A DNA stretch of 64,000 nucleotides from Enoplolaimus lenunculus (Eukaryota > Nematoda > Enoplea > Enoplida > Thoracostomopsidae): positions 1-64,000 of the forward strand of contig JASANG010000400.1 of NCBI GenBank assembly GCA_030248215.1. The letters run 5' to 3'. Position 1 is the stretch's first letter; every line of letters starts with the position of its first letter. Made by a program: the position numbers and the translations under genes. Under the pieces are notes generated by a model. The model was not told the origin of the DNA and searched no databases. It was given only the letters and a program-made list of their open reading frames with translations. Below are positions 24,480 through 37,200 of the stretch, in pieces.

Positions 24480-25080
24480 AATAAACTAATTATCGTGGGG
24501 TGTTAACCTCGCATTTCGGTTTTGAACTTTTAAGCGGTTTTTAGCTACAGGCTAATTTGCATAATTAGGTAAGCCTAAATTAGGACTTTCCACATTATTT
24601 CACTAATTATTACAGTTACAAGCCATCTAATTTCAGCATTAAACGGTTTTTGGGTGCAAGCAATCTAAACAGACTGTTTAGAAACCTCCAAAACCGATAA
24701 ATGAGTAGTTAGCTAATAGATAATTTGCATATTAGCATAGTTTATAAGCCTGAATTAGGACTTTTTACAATATTTCACTAATTATTACGGTTAAAAGTAA
24801 TCAAATTTCAGCACTAAAGGGTGTTTAGGTGCGACGAATTGGAATAAATTGTTTACAAATCTCAAAAACCGATAATTGAGTAGTTAGCTAATAGATAATT
24901 TGCATATTTAGCATAATTGACAAAACAAAATTAGGAGTTTTTAAATTATTTCGATAATTATTAGGGTGACTGAAGGGTTTCTGGGTGCGACGAATCTAAA
25001 TAAATGGTTTACAAACCTCCAAAGCCGATAAATAAATTGTTAGCAAATAACTAATTTACATAAATTACCTTAATTGCTTA
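24480..25080. repeat. Satellite-like tandem array, unit of about 160-175 bp
   Basis: About 3.5 diverged units. The marker GCTAAT..ATAATTTGCATA recurs near 24545, 24711, 24885 and 25042. Each unit also has AATTAGGA.TTTT, TTTCACTAATTATTA and AACCTCCAAAACCGATAA. The array begins beside a CCGTCCGTCCG patch at about 24440 with GGAACGGCTGAACCGATTTTA, wording common at the edges of interspersed repeats in invertebrates. Element class not determined. Confidence 0.7.
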
Positions 25081-25639
25081 CGTGTGTTCGAGCTTCGCTC
25101 AATAAATGTAGTCCCACTACGACTGGTTAATGATATAACTGACTGTCTTGATAACCAGGGATGAGTGATCTCGGTCAAAAAAAGCGAGACCGAGACCGAT
25201 ACCCAACCCACCGAGACCGAAACTTTTGGTCTCAGTCTCGGTGAATTTTTAAACGTTACCGAAAATAAATTTAAGATTGTTTAACAAAAGTTTTAAATAT
25301 TTTTATCTGCCGTGAATTGAAGTTTCATACCATGAAACTAATAAACAGCCGTCAAACAGTATTTTTTTACTTTATGTTTCACTTGGCTACCATCCCCATA
25401 CACTTTCAAAAAGGCTCGGGACAAATATTACTGTCTCAAACATCCTCAGTACAACCATAACTCAAAGCTATAGTGTTGTTTTTCATCCTGGGCAAACCGA
25501 ATAGATTGAAGAATTTTTTAACATAGCGCAGGCGTTATAAATGCGGATGACCCATACTTTTACACGATGCCATAAACGATTTAAACACGAAAATGCAACT
25601 ATTTGTGCTTTGTCACAATAAAATCAGTGTTTAAAGCTA

Positions 25640-26330
25640 AGATCATATGGGGTGTCAGGTTTGTTGCTATCATGAACACAGGTTTTTTAAAAGGCCGTAA
25701 ACTATACTGATGTACTATCCGGCGTCCCTCAGGGATCTGTTCAAGGACCTTTTTATTTGGTGATGACTTAAAATCATATGTCAATGTACCAAAAGATAAC
25801 CCATTAGCTGCAAAACATAAAATGCCATTATATTTAAGTTTATTGTATGAGTTCTGCTCTTTTGGCCATTGAATATTTCTATGCAGAAATGTAGTCGTGG
25901 ATTTTGGTGGACACAATTTCGAATTTATATATCACATAAGTGGTACACTTCTTGAGTCGGTTCACTCGACTAAGGATCCAGGTGTATATCTTAATTGCGA
26001 CCTCAAATTTAGTCAGCATGATATAATATTGTTCGTCGAGCTTTCAGATTAATTTTTTAATATTTAAACATTTCTCAGCGCTAACCTTGTTAGAATTCTT
26101 GAGGTTGTACAAGGCTTATGTGCTACCTATTCTTGAATATTGTTCTCGCGTTTGGTCAACTCAAAATCCCTGTGACACTGATAAAATTGAAAAAACGTGG
26201 ATGGACTGCAGCAATTAGTTATAGCTTCTGGTGCTAAGAATTTTAGTAATCTACTAAAAGGCATTGATTTCTCTTCGTTTATAACATATGATCAGAATAT
26301 TTGAAATAAGATAAGCAAATATTAGTGAGT
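25640..26330 (+). mobile_element. LINE reverse transcriptase fragment (CR1/jockey-like)
   Basis: The plus strand encodes reverse-transcriptase pieces in order: GVPQGSVQGP (about 25717-25752), a KDPGVYL.CDLKFSQH stretch (about 25975-26020) and the thumb motif PILEYCSRVW (about 26128-26158), then ASGAKNFSNLLKG. The order fits the C-terminal half of a non-LTR retrotransposon. It has frame changes and stops, so it is dead. The minus-strand open frame at 25599-25916 is antisense to it. Confidence 0.75.
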
Positions 26331-26363
26331 AAACTTATGACTGACTGTCTGTCTGTCAAAAAA

Positions 26364-27473
26364 TGTTGGAACCGGAATTGTGTGTAAGGTTGTGCGGTCT
26401 AATTTGCAATGTAGGTAAGTATTATGTTAGTTCTGTAGGTGGCACAGCCATGTAAATTATACAAACATTATTCTAAAATTGGTGGATTTGGTATTCACTC
26501 CTAATTACCCTTATTCTGGGCACCCCTGGGCCTCCTAAGTCTCTCTTTCCCTAGTTAGGTCTTAAACGGCGCTTTTGATAATATTTGTAATTATTCTGGT
26601 TTATATCGCGATAATTGGTAGCTAGTCTTAAAATTTCGTCATAGCGTTTTGTAAAAATATATCTTATGCTATAACCGGTTATGCTGGTCAATATGTAAAT
26701 TAGCTGGCTATGGGGATAGCTTTAGCTATCTCCATATTCAGTCTTGATCTTGGACACTTAGCGAACCGGCGTATATTATTAGTTGTGATTTTCTACTTTC
26801 ATCGGCACTTTTCTGAGTTGTTTGATTGTGCACGGACTTTGTGAATTGGTTAATGTTTTTGGAATTTGGTTGAACGGCTTCGGCTTACTTTGGTATTACT
26901 CGGGGTGTCGAGCAGGTTGCGGTAGGCAACATATGCTGCGGACACGTTCTGGGGAATTGGCGTAGCCCGAGTTGTGGAATATTGGAGTTAAACTGGAGTT
27001 GTTCTGGAGTTAAGGTTTAAGGAGTACCCGGAGTTCCGGAGTATTGGAGTTTAGCTGGAGTATTAGTGGAGTTGTGTTGGAGTTGTTTACTGAAGTTTAT
27101 TTAGTATTAGTATCGGAGTCTAAAGTTTATTGAGTCATTTAGTATCTTAAATATTAGCGTAAGTTTAGCCACTGCGGTAATATTTACCAGCGTAATACTT
27201 AGGTGGGGCCTCAGTGTGCACTCTGTGTCATACTGGTACTCACCATCGGCATTCCTCGACCTCTAGCTATGTCTTTTCCCTTGGTGTGCAATCTCAGTCG
27301 TCTCAGTCTCGTCTCGGGTATCGTGATTTGTACATAACCGGTATAATTTTGACCTTGCCATATTGTCTGCTCATTTGTAAAACAACTGTGCTTTAACTTT
27401 CCTGCCGAATTCTAATAAAACTTATTCAATATTATCCACTACTGTTACATCATAAGTGCCGCAGCAAGTTACA
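26364..27473 (+). mobile_element. Possible solo LTR fossil
   Basis: The stretch begins TGTTGGAACCGG and ends GCAGCAAGTTACA, and has a polyadenylation signal (AATAAA) about 60 bp before the end, which fits the TG...CA and R-region layout of an LTR. No internal coding region and no convincing target duplication are seen. A GGAGT-rich degenerate run occupies about 26940-27090. Weak call. Confidence 0.28.
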
Positions 27474-28223
27474 ATTTCACCTAGCTAAGTATATTTAATA
27501 TGCATTTTCGACTGTTCGTTCTCAACTTTCCGTCATTATATAACGATAGTTGGTACAAACTTTATTGTGTACCAGTATGAACTTTTCTACATTGCACACT
27601 TTATAAAAAAGTTAATTGTCCCTTCGTAAGTTAAGTCGAAGTAGTCGAAAGGAGGACGAAGATAAGAGTCCTTTAGTAACATTCAATCTGAAGTTGTTCA
27701 GTTTTCGTTAGCGGTTTTAACCAATTGCAGGAATAAGTATAGTAGTAGGTCGGTCTACCTACATCGGCGTATGCAGGAATTGAAATCGGGAAGTTCTAAC
27801 CACGTCTTAACGTTGTTGGGAGAGAGCGTAGTGATCCCTTAAAACCGGTTTATTTAATCGCACCTCCGAAGTAAAATCCAGACTTGGGTGGTATATTGAA
27901 ACGGATGTGCTTTCCTCTGTTGAATAACAATATAGTTAATGTCCTTAATGCAGTATATTTTACACGCGTAATTGACTTAGCTAGACGGACAGTATTTAAA
28001 GCGCAGGTATTCAGCTTGTTCAAAACGATTTGTATGGTAATATGCCTTTCCATTGGATGAGGAATTCTAGCTCAATATTATGGTATATCTTGTAGTATAT
28101 TACAGTCACATTTCTTTTGTTCGACGTGGCATAGTTGAAAATTTCTATTGGAAAGTGTAAAGTAACGTAACGTACTCTGGAACACGGAATAAGTCTCATA
28201 CGTATTATGCGCCGTTCACAACG

Positions 28224-28425
28224 AGGGTTTAAAATTTTATAAGTTCAAGAGGGGGAGTTAATAAGTTCAGTAGGGCCTTAAGGGCTTCAAGTGTTGGGGG
28301 CAAGAAAGTTTTCCTGACTTAGAATTTCTCCTGGGGGGACGGGTTAAAATTTTTTAAATTCAAGGAGTTAAGAAGTTCAGTAGGGGGGCTAAAAGGTTTC
28401 AACGTTGGGGGCAAGAAAATTTTCA
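28224..28425. repeat. Imperfect tandem duplication
   Basis: Two diverged copies, about 28224-28315 and 28340-28425. Both run GGGTT(T)AAAATTTT, GTTCAAG, GGAGTTAA..AAGTTCAGTAGGG and end GTTGGGGGCAAGAAA.TTTTC. No coding content. Confidence 0.75.
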
Positions 28426-28469
28426 TCGCACAATAGTATGATAACGTACGAAACAATATCTAAAACTAA

Positions 28470-28530
28470 CTCAGACTAAGCCTAAGCCTAACTATCCTAA
28501 AACTAACTCAAACTAAGCCTAAGACTATAG
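28470..28530. repeat. TTAGGC-complement tract
   Basis: A short tract with ACTAAGCCTAAGCCTAAC repeated in degenerate form. This is the complement of the telomere-like TTAGGC motif that is common at 2-17 kb. No inverted-repeat boundaries are evident here. Confidence 0.5.
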
Positions 28531-28749
28531 CTTAACCGTCCAACCTCTAAAATTTTTAACGAACACTTCTCTTTGAAAATTTTCACAGTAAAATTTTAAA
28601 CGAAAAAACTTTCAATTTTCCACTAAAATGCCACAATTTTTGCAATGCGTTAACCCTAGGTTAACACGTGTCGTCCACACACATATAACCAAGATACATG
28701 TGAATAATGTTGAGATTCTTATAAGGCGTAAAAACGGAAAAACTCAGCA

Positions 28750-29125
28750 GTTGATTGTGAGGCGGCGTGACTCAGTGGATAGCGCGCTGGACTGATAATC
28801 TGTCGACCGAGTTCGAAACCTCCTGGGAGCGTCCGCCGCGGTAGAACCAAAAATACATAAGTTGGCGGTCAAGGGACGACCTTGTAGAAAAACCGGGGGA
28901 TGTGACATGCGGATGTATGGAGGTAAATAATAACCTCATGCTGATGCTGTACATCGGTAAAATCACTGCTACATAGTTTATATGTAGTGCCTTCGTATGC
29001 AGCAGCAGTAAAACAAAGAACCAAGCAGCTGATTGTGAGGCGTCGTGGCTCAGTGAATAGGGCGCTGGACTGATAAACTGTCGACCGAGTTCGAAACCTC
29101 CTGGAAGCGTCCCTCGTTTTCAGCT
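28750..29125 (+). repeat. tRNA-derived SINE, two heads in tandem
   Basis: Two tRNA-like heads (about 28761-28838 and 29037-29112) share GCTGGACTGATAA and TCGACCGAGTTCGAAACCTC. The first has acceptor-like ends GGCGGCG and CGTCCGCC, and an anticodon-like loop CTGATAA. Between them is a non-tRNA body with GACGACCTTGTAGAAAA that recurs near 63790. The stems are imperfect and the unit is repeated, so these are SINE copies, not tRNA genes. Confidence 0.7.
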
Positions 29126-29340
29126 GCTGAGAACTCAGCACTAAAAACTGTCGTACCCTAGCCTACCCAATTTATCACAAAACCGTTTAGGGTTGTTGTG
29201 AATTGCACGATGGAATACCGAATATATAGCACACACATAAAAAGTCAGTACGTAATACACATTGCATAGTAGCTACGCAGTACACAATGTAGTACGCTAG
29301 TAAACAACGCATATAATTGCTAGCACAAGTAGTTGAAGCA

Positions 29341-29385
29341 GTGGCGCGATAGCTCAGTTGGTAATAGCGTTGGTATTATTTCAAC
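29341..29385 (+). repeat. tRNA-like head fragment
   Basis: GGCGCGATAGCTCAGTTGG followed by TAATAGCGTTGGTATTA has the look of a tRNA acceptor arm and D arm with an A box. No T arm or B box follows, and LINE sequence starts shortly after. Likely a truncated SINE or a tRNA fragment used in retrotransposition. Confidence 0.4.
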
Positions 29386-29415
29386 AACTTCGCACTGATA
29401 TAACATTTACGTACA

Positions 29416-30235
29416 TTGCCCATACGACCGCGCAACCTTACAAAGGTTAAGAAGTATGCGGCGTCATATAGATGTAGTTTTGTTTTACCTATCCTAGAAT
29501 GCAATTGCTTGGTTTGGAATAGTTGCATGCTTCGCGACACTGACTGTCTTGGAAAGGTCCAGCGAGGTTTTGCCAGGAGAATACGTATTTTCCATTTTTT
29601 ATTTGGGTGTTACTGAATACAAACCACGACAGGAAGAACTCGGACTCGAGCCGTTAGAATGTAGACGTCTCAAAACCGATTTAGTAACTATGTATAAGAT
29701 AGTACATGATGACATAAAATCGAATTTCGATGATTTATATAATTCTTTTCATGCCTAATGGTCGTCTCGAGGGCAATCCCTAGAATTAATGTTGCCACAG
29801 GCTCATTCAAATATGCCAAGAAATTCATTTTTTTCGTATTACGCGCACCATGCTGGAACAATTAAGTTCCATGTACAATGGTTTGCCAGTATATGCTCCT
29901 AACACTTCTTAGAATTTTTTAGATCGTGTATATAAGCTTGATTGACCTCAAGGTGCGACCGCAACATTTGAACTAAAGAGTAAAACGTAATTAAATTGAT
30001 TTTGTACAGATGATTATTAGTTTGGCTCCTTATCACCTCCCATTTATTACTGCCACGTCACCTAATTTTAATGTCTTAGCTTGATTGACCTCAAGGTGCG
30101 ACCGCAACATTTGAACTAAAGAGTAAAACTTAATTAAATTGATTTTGTACAGATGATTATTAGTTTGGCTCCTTATCACCTCCCATTTATTACTGCCACG
30201 TCACCTAATTTTAATGTCTTGTGCTTGTAATGTAA
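29416..30235 (+). mobile_element. LINE 3' end with duplicated terminus
   Basis: The plus strand encodes the C-terminal end of a non-LTR reverse transcriptase: PILECNCLVWNS (about 29488), LGKVQRGFARRI, then LEPLECRRLKTDLVTMYKIVHDD (about 29650-29715), with frame changes. The terminal 143 bp (29935-30077) is directly repeated at 30078-30220 with almost no change. It is a different copy from the LINE at 25640-26330. Inactive. Confidence 0.75.
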
Positions 30236-31228
30236 TATCTTGGGTTATTTTATTGATTGCTTGTTTCTGTTTAATTTTAGTTATAGCTGGCAGCTGGAAA
30301 GCAGTAAGCCCTACTTCGCAAGTACAAGAAGCACGTGCAGAGGCGAATCCAAAAATTTCTGACGGGGGGCGGGCCGGCAAAAGTTATGAAATGCAAACAT
30401 TGTAAGGTAGGGACCTTTTCATTTTATAGCCAAAAAATTCTGAGGAAATACGTAATTGTATTTTTTAAAAAAGATTTTTTGAGTTGAAAAAATTTTAACG
30501 TGGGACTTTGCCATTTTATCACAAAAAATTTCGGACGGGGTGCGTATTCCCTCCCTTCTCTGGATCCGCTAGTGGGCACATGATGGAAGAATTTCCTGAG
30601 CATACCTGTTTGGCTGTTATACAGTGTCAGTAATAAACTATCTGCTGGAACTGGTTAAGGATAGTAATTTTTTACTGGAGCCGGATATTAATCGGATATC
30701 CCATCAAACATGTGCGCAATTTAAAGTCTCGGTTCCAGGCACCGAGACCCAAAAACGAGCGAGACCATGACCGAGACCTGGCAAATTCCGAGGCTTACCT
30801 AAACCGTAACCCCAGGATTCGACCAAATATCTGGATTTGGTTTAATATATATCCGACAAAAAACCGTATCCGTATGCGGTATAAAACTCGGTATCCGTTT
30901 ATTTATGGTAAAGATTCTGAATTTCATAAAACTTTTAAGTGAGGGTCTTTAATGTTCTGCTGGGATTGCATTTTTAGTTAAATCACGAACTCCAAGTTTT
31001 GATACTTGAAGTGAACTTCACAAATTTAGATATATCCGGTTGATGTACAGTTCCTGTAAAATGCACTATCCAGTTCTGGGATCCGATAAATTAATATCTG
31101 GTTTGCCCCTGATATACCATGATTTTGTCGATATATCGGTTCAGCTTTAAAAATCGTACCTTATGTAACGTTTTAGCAAACAAAAAGATACAAAACAGGC
31201 ATAAATTAAAATAATAGCACATCACTGA

Positions 31229-34200
31229 ATGATGACGGTACAAAAGCCACAATATCTGGCGTTGCTTCAACGGAGTCATGGACGCGAGCGTGTTACTGTG
31301 CTAGGCGTCATAGAAACGTTTTTGTACAACAAAAATTTGAACACACGTAAGTTTGAAGTTCTTAATTTTTGTATAGGACTTAAGCTTAACTCCACAAGCG
31401 TTTGCTTCTTTTTTATAATTGTTATGAAAGCTTAGGACAGTTTATTTCTTTTAGTTAAACTGAGTTAACTAACTCAATTTTATTTTTCGATGAGAAATTA
31501 AGTAAATAAGGTACGTGTATGTGTACACCGTGTATATCATTTCAGTCTCAATAGAGCTCATTGATGATACTATTCAACCACCGGACTCATTTTGCATTAA
31601 TATAAAGTATCGCAAAACAGATAATGTTCCATGGCGCAAGTTAGAACCGCACAAAACTATTTTACTGCTGCGTGGTGTAAAGGTATGTCAATTATTTTGG
31701 TAAAACTGGTGCCGAACTTGTATACATGCAAGTTACCAGAATATTTACAACTATTGTTTGTTATATATACCAGGGTGGCGCCGAATTCACGATTTGACCG
31801 CATCTGAAAAGGTTCAGAATTTTTTCGTGATAAAATGTTAATGTCCCTACGTTAAAATTTTTCCCCTCAAATTTTTTGTGGTAAAATGGTAGTTGCCCCG
31901 TGGCTAGGATTTTTACCGGTGCCGGGGCTGAAACCAGAGCCCAGGGGCCGGTATCAACTGGGGCCAAGTTAGAACACGTAAAGATAACTGTCAACATGTG
32001 CTACGATATACGTAATACGTATATGGTGGCTATGCTAACAGTAGTAAGTCTATAAACCGTGGGAAATTAAAGAATGCCGTATGCAGTGATTTCTTCTGAT
32101 TTTCGTATTTTTGTAATGGGAACTGAGCGTGATAGGACTTTTTCGTGCCAGTCAATAATTAAAAATCACTTTGCACGTCAAAATACTAGATATTTTGAAA
32201 CGGCTGCAATTCCGAGAAATTCATGAATGGACACTGACATTGAATGAAAAATCCAAACCAAGAATTAATCTTAAATTCATAAATAGTTATATACTGCCGA
32301 ACATTGTTGTATTCGGCTTTGTCACAACCAAATCCGAATGCGAACCACAAATTTTTGCCGAATCCGAATCCGAAACTTTGTTGCCACCCTGATACATACA
32401 TATATAATTTTTATTTCAAGTCGATTTTGTGGTTTAAGATCGTTAAATCAGCACTTATTACCACTGACGGTGGCATCGGTGGTACTGCTCAGGCGTTTCA
32501 CAAGGAATTTGGAATGCAGGTGTTGAATTCAAGTGATCTTGAAGCGTTTTTGGAAAATGTTAACGAAGACGAATATCTACGATATCGGGTACAGGATCTG
32601 GCTTCTCCGCAGCGGAGGGGGCAAAACTTTTCGAAATTTTCATTTTTTCCCGGCGAAAATTTTTCCGCCCCGCGGAAAGGCCTCCCGGCGAATTTTCGGC
32701 CGCCCCCCAGCAAATTTTTTGCTGGGGGCCCCCAGGACCTTTTTAGGCCAAAAATTTTTGATGTTAAAACGTAAAGACCTGAACTTCTTTTGAAGCGGAC
32801 TTTCGGCAAAATATGTTTTTATATTACGCTGAGTACTCATAATTTTAATAGCGTTACAAATACCCGTAGTAACTAATACAATTCAATAATGAACTGAAAA
32901 AAGCACAATTATATAAAGACCGTTTCAGGGCATACAGCATTCGAAAGTACCTTGCAGCAGCAAGTTCAACCCGCCTGAGCCTTATGACAAACTGAAGCTG
33001 TGACTAATATATAAAATATATATTAATCACAGTTCCAGTTATAGATTATCTATATATATTTTATATAATTTTGCTTCTTTCAACTTCTGGTTAAGTTGTC
33101 AGTAATATTAGTTAAAATTATTGTTATTAGCGTTTGCTAGAGATTTTTGTCATGTTGAGCGATGAGTAATCTTCAGTTGAGTTGAAACACGGTCTACAAT
33201 GAAAAAAATGGTCCGAAAAGTCGGTTTCCAAAATTTTAAGCCTGCCTCCCCAGGACCCCCACAGATCATCTGGGCCCCCCAGGAAAACTACCCCAGCAAA
33301 ATCAGCTGCCCCCAGGAAACGCACCCCGGCGGAAATTTTCAAGCTGTGGAGAAGCCAGCAGGATCAGTAGGAACGTTACAGAATAATTAGAAATTGAGAG
33401 GAGGCATAAATTTTTGCAAGCGTGGCGATTTCTAAAATATTTAATGAGCACAGTCTATTTGAATTAGTAAAACCTAAGTTGGTAACTACAGCTTCTAAGT
33501 TGGTAACAGCGGAACTTTAAAAAGTACTGTTGCTGGCATAAAGATTACCGCTTGAATTGCTTGCATTTTGTTACAATGACTGACATGGTTGTGATTCTAC
33601 GTGAAACATGTTTTGAAACTAGAAGTGTCCTTGAATTAATTTGCGCTATTTTATCTTTGCATATTACGCAGTTGGTCTTGGTTCAAAAGCTAAATTCAGG
33701 TAGCTTTGTTAAGAAGCACACTTGGTCACAGTCAAACGCAGCACAGGCGTTCTGCAAATTTTGCTCGGACTATTGACGAATCCATGGTTCAGCAATGCAG
33801 CCAAGAGACTGAAAGCGAAGAAAATCAACCAACAACCACTTCTCAAGGTGATCGAGGCGGATGCTTGGGACTGGAGTTTTTAACTTAAATGGTCGTTTGT
33901 ATACAATTTTTTCCCAAAAACCCCAGTTGTTTTAGAATATTTGCTGAATTTGTTCAAAACATACTGGATCTCTGATTCTCACGTATTTGAACAAATTCTA
34001 TGTTTTTGAAGATTTTTATGTCGTTTCAAAATTTGGCTTTTTAAAACAACCCTGTATTTGGTACCCTTGTCGCACCGCAAAGTCGATGACAACCGATAAC
34101 TGTAACTCATTCGGTGAACAATTTGCTCTGATATACCAGCGTTTGACACATTTACAAACTCCAACACGTATTATATTAGCTGATCTTTCTATTTAATATT

Positions 34201-37200
34201 TTTCAGTTTGTGGGACGTCACACCGCGTCACAAGATCACAAATAAAACGAGTCGATTTTGCTTCTAAGCTCTCGCCGGCACATACTATTGCTTTACCAAA
34301 ACGAATAATTGAATGTCGGAAACGTACTCGTGATGCAGCTTCTCAGACTATTAACTTGCAAGAAATTCCCCGTCCTGCCAGTGGCAACATAGTTTGTACA
34401 CCATCGATAGTGCATCTTGAAAATCAAATGCCTTTACCTGTGTCAAGGAGTAACGTGGGAGTAGCAGGTTGTATTAACACTGAGCCAATCCACTACACAT
34501 GCAGTCATGAAACTAGATTAGCTAAACGACAAAGGCTTGTGAATTCTGGAGCATCAACCTCGACTCCACAATTAGTTGAATCTACTTCAAGAACAGCACA
34601 GCCTGATGTAGAGGATAACAGTCAGCAGTCGGCTGGAAGCCGAGGTACGTCAACTAGGGCCACAAAACGAATCACTTGGGGCAGTTTGAAAAAGACCCAT
34701 GAGATTGGCGTAGATATAGGGGCATGCGAACTCACGCAAGATAGTAGCGGAGCGAATACCGAAGAAAGACTGGATGATGTCACTGATTTGCGTGCTGGAC
34801 ATGAAAGTTCCGTACAAATAGCTGTTGATGCTGGAGGTAGTGGTACTGCAACAGAAATCATTCACCATCGAGTTACAGTGACTGATTCAGCACAGGTGGC
34901 GACTACTAATGAATATACGACAACCGTTTCTGCAACTGCACATGTTAGAACAATAGGCAGAGAACTTGATATCGGTACTGATGCATCAAGAGACGGATCA
35001 AGTGGTAACCAAAATATTGAGATCGCAATTACTCCAAATTCTAATCAGAGAAACATAGCGCCAGTTCGACAGGATGAAATGTCTGTTGCGTCAAACGACA
35101 TCGTTAGTGAAGAACAACGATTCGCCGAAATAAGCCAGGTTCAGGGGCCTATTCCTGACCAACATTCCTTGAGATTAAGGAAGTTATGCCAAATTCAAAG
35201 CGTGGGAACGTACTGCGATATAATTGCTCAGGTTCGGTTTGATGTTTGTTGATTTGACCGAATTTTTTATAATCTTATAATAAGTTCCATCATATGTACT
35301 TGCTTATACTTGTCGCTATGCTATGAATTATATCTTGACTTTGTCAATATGCTTATCAATACATTTTGTCAAGGCACCAAACGCAAACAGAATTGAATTA
35401 GAGCGAAATCACTAATTAAGGAGCATCATAAACTACAAAGCTGGAAAAAATGATCGGAAATTTTATCTGTTTCATTGTTTTAGGTTATCTCAATTCGTGT
35501 AGTCAATGAGATGTTGTCCGCTTTACGAGTTTGGGACGGTTCGATTCCGAATCAGTAAATAGTTTATTGCATTTCATTAAATCAACTAGGCCAATAAAAT
35601 TTCATTATATTTTTGGTTCTTCCTAGTGGGCCTTTACCCACACAGCGAAATCTCCACTTCTTGTAATCTGCCTCCTTGTTTGGTACCCTCACTTTTTTAG
35701 AGTGGAAGGCATATTATAACTCCTATGTAATGTACAGTACTTTAAAATGTTTTTACAACTTTTTCTGTGTGTAACAAGGGTTTCACCTATTTCAACAAGA
35801 ACTTAAAATTAAAGTCATAGTATTAAGTGGGTTCTTGGAGCGGTTATTTCTGTCATTTCGAACATAGTTCACAGCGAAATATTGTGATTGTGGTCATGAA
35901 TAATAGTATTATATATATAAAGTTATGTTACACTTTTCAGCAATAAATATTCGGTAATGTTGAGTATAGAAGTTGGAGCCGGGTATCCGGTTGAACCTTA
36001 GTACGTATATAGATTACCAACTATTTGCAAAATTGCAAAATTGTTTATTTAATTTTGGTTTTCCGTTTTATATGAGTGTGAACTGGGTTTAACTTTGAAC
36101 GCTTTTTAGTGGTGCACGACAGTACGTTCAGTTCTAAATTTTTGCGAATAAAATTTTGTATAATTGAAATCTTATCAAGAGCGTAGCGATGTGTTTTAGG
36201 AACTCGTTCCGTTGGCAACATCAGAAACTCTTTCGAAATGTTTATAAACGTTACCTCTTTTTAAAATGCTGGCAACGCCTGCATCGTAGCTAATTAAGCA
36301 TAGCACGTAAAACGATTACTCTGTTTCATTTTCCACGGGAACAGTGTCTTCCAAATTAGCTTGTTTGTGGACTTTAAATCAATAAAGTTTATTTTTAGAA
36401 CGTTTGGATTCATTGATGCCACCGAAAATGTGGCGTTTCGGAAGTTAACCGATCTAGAACAGCTGACAATGAGCAGTATGCGTGCTGCAGATGTGTTTAT
36501 ATATGAAGAACACGCTGAATTTACATCAAATTACGTTCATGTAAGTTGCTTCTGCATGCAACTTTGCCAGCTATAACTGTACACTGTTTTGCTGATACCG
36601 TTTTATTCAACGGCAAAATGTGAAATGCACAACAGTGAGTCTATTGCGGTGAATACGGAGAATTTATAAGGAAATAGGTTTGTGGGTATATCCTTAAACA
36701 ATCAAGTGTCTTGTTTTGTAATATGAAAATTAAGTCGGTTTAAGGGCGGAAATTACAAAAGATATAGCTTAAAGGTGCAACAATACTGTGTAAGTAGAAA
36801 CGTAGTATGTTTTCTGCAGATAAATACACTTCACTTTGAAAGTAAGACTATCGAAATGCTATCCCTTGCTTTGTTTATTTAATCTTAGCTTGGCGACTAT
36901 GTCTTGTTGAAAAATGTGCACTTTTACTACGGCAAGTCGCTGGGTGCAGGATCGAAATTGACCCAACGTTCATTGACGATGCATGGTGGAGAAAATTGTG
37001 CCCGCTTTGGTCGTCGAATTTATGTTCTGCCGCGAACACACTTATTGACAAAAAGAATTATGGAGTATGCTTCTATTGATCTTGCGATTGTTATTTTTTG
37101 ATGTGAAAAAGTGCTAAAAAATTAATTGTTTGGTAATACTTATTTTTCGTTATTCGATATCGGTAGAAAGCCAGGTAATATTTTCACTTTCTGATTTAGT

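Larger units (their letters stand above)
23308..25639. other. Intergenic repeats upstream of cytochrome c
   Basis: No gene recognised. It contains the long hairpin (23478-23775), debris with GAGACCGAGAC and CCGGAGCCGG motifs (24050-24400), a satellite-like array (24480-25080) and a CAGGGATGAG-type transposon end near 25157 with adjoining GGTCTCGG motifs. Confidence 0.55.

Noticed and set aside
25599-25916. 105-codon minus-strand open frame
   Set aside because: Lies antisense to LINE reverse-transcriptase sequence and has no domain of its own.
34622-34868. Minus-strand open frames opposite POT1 exon 5
   Set aside because: Antisense shadows of the long coding exon at 34207-35231.
35490-35554. 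tRNA-like B box (GGTTCGATTCC) suggesting a tRNA or SINE
   Set aside because: The same bases encode LRVWDGSIPN in frame with flanking POT1 exons, with an acceptor at 35483 and a donor at 35555. It is the OB2 exon, and the B-box likeness is chance.
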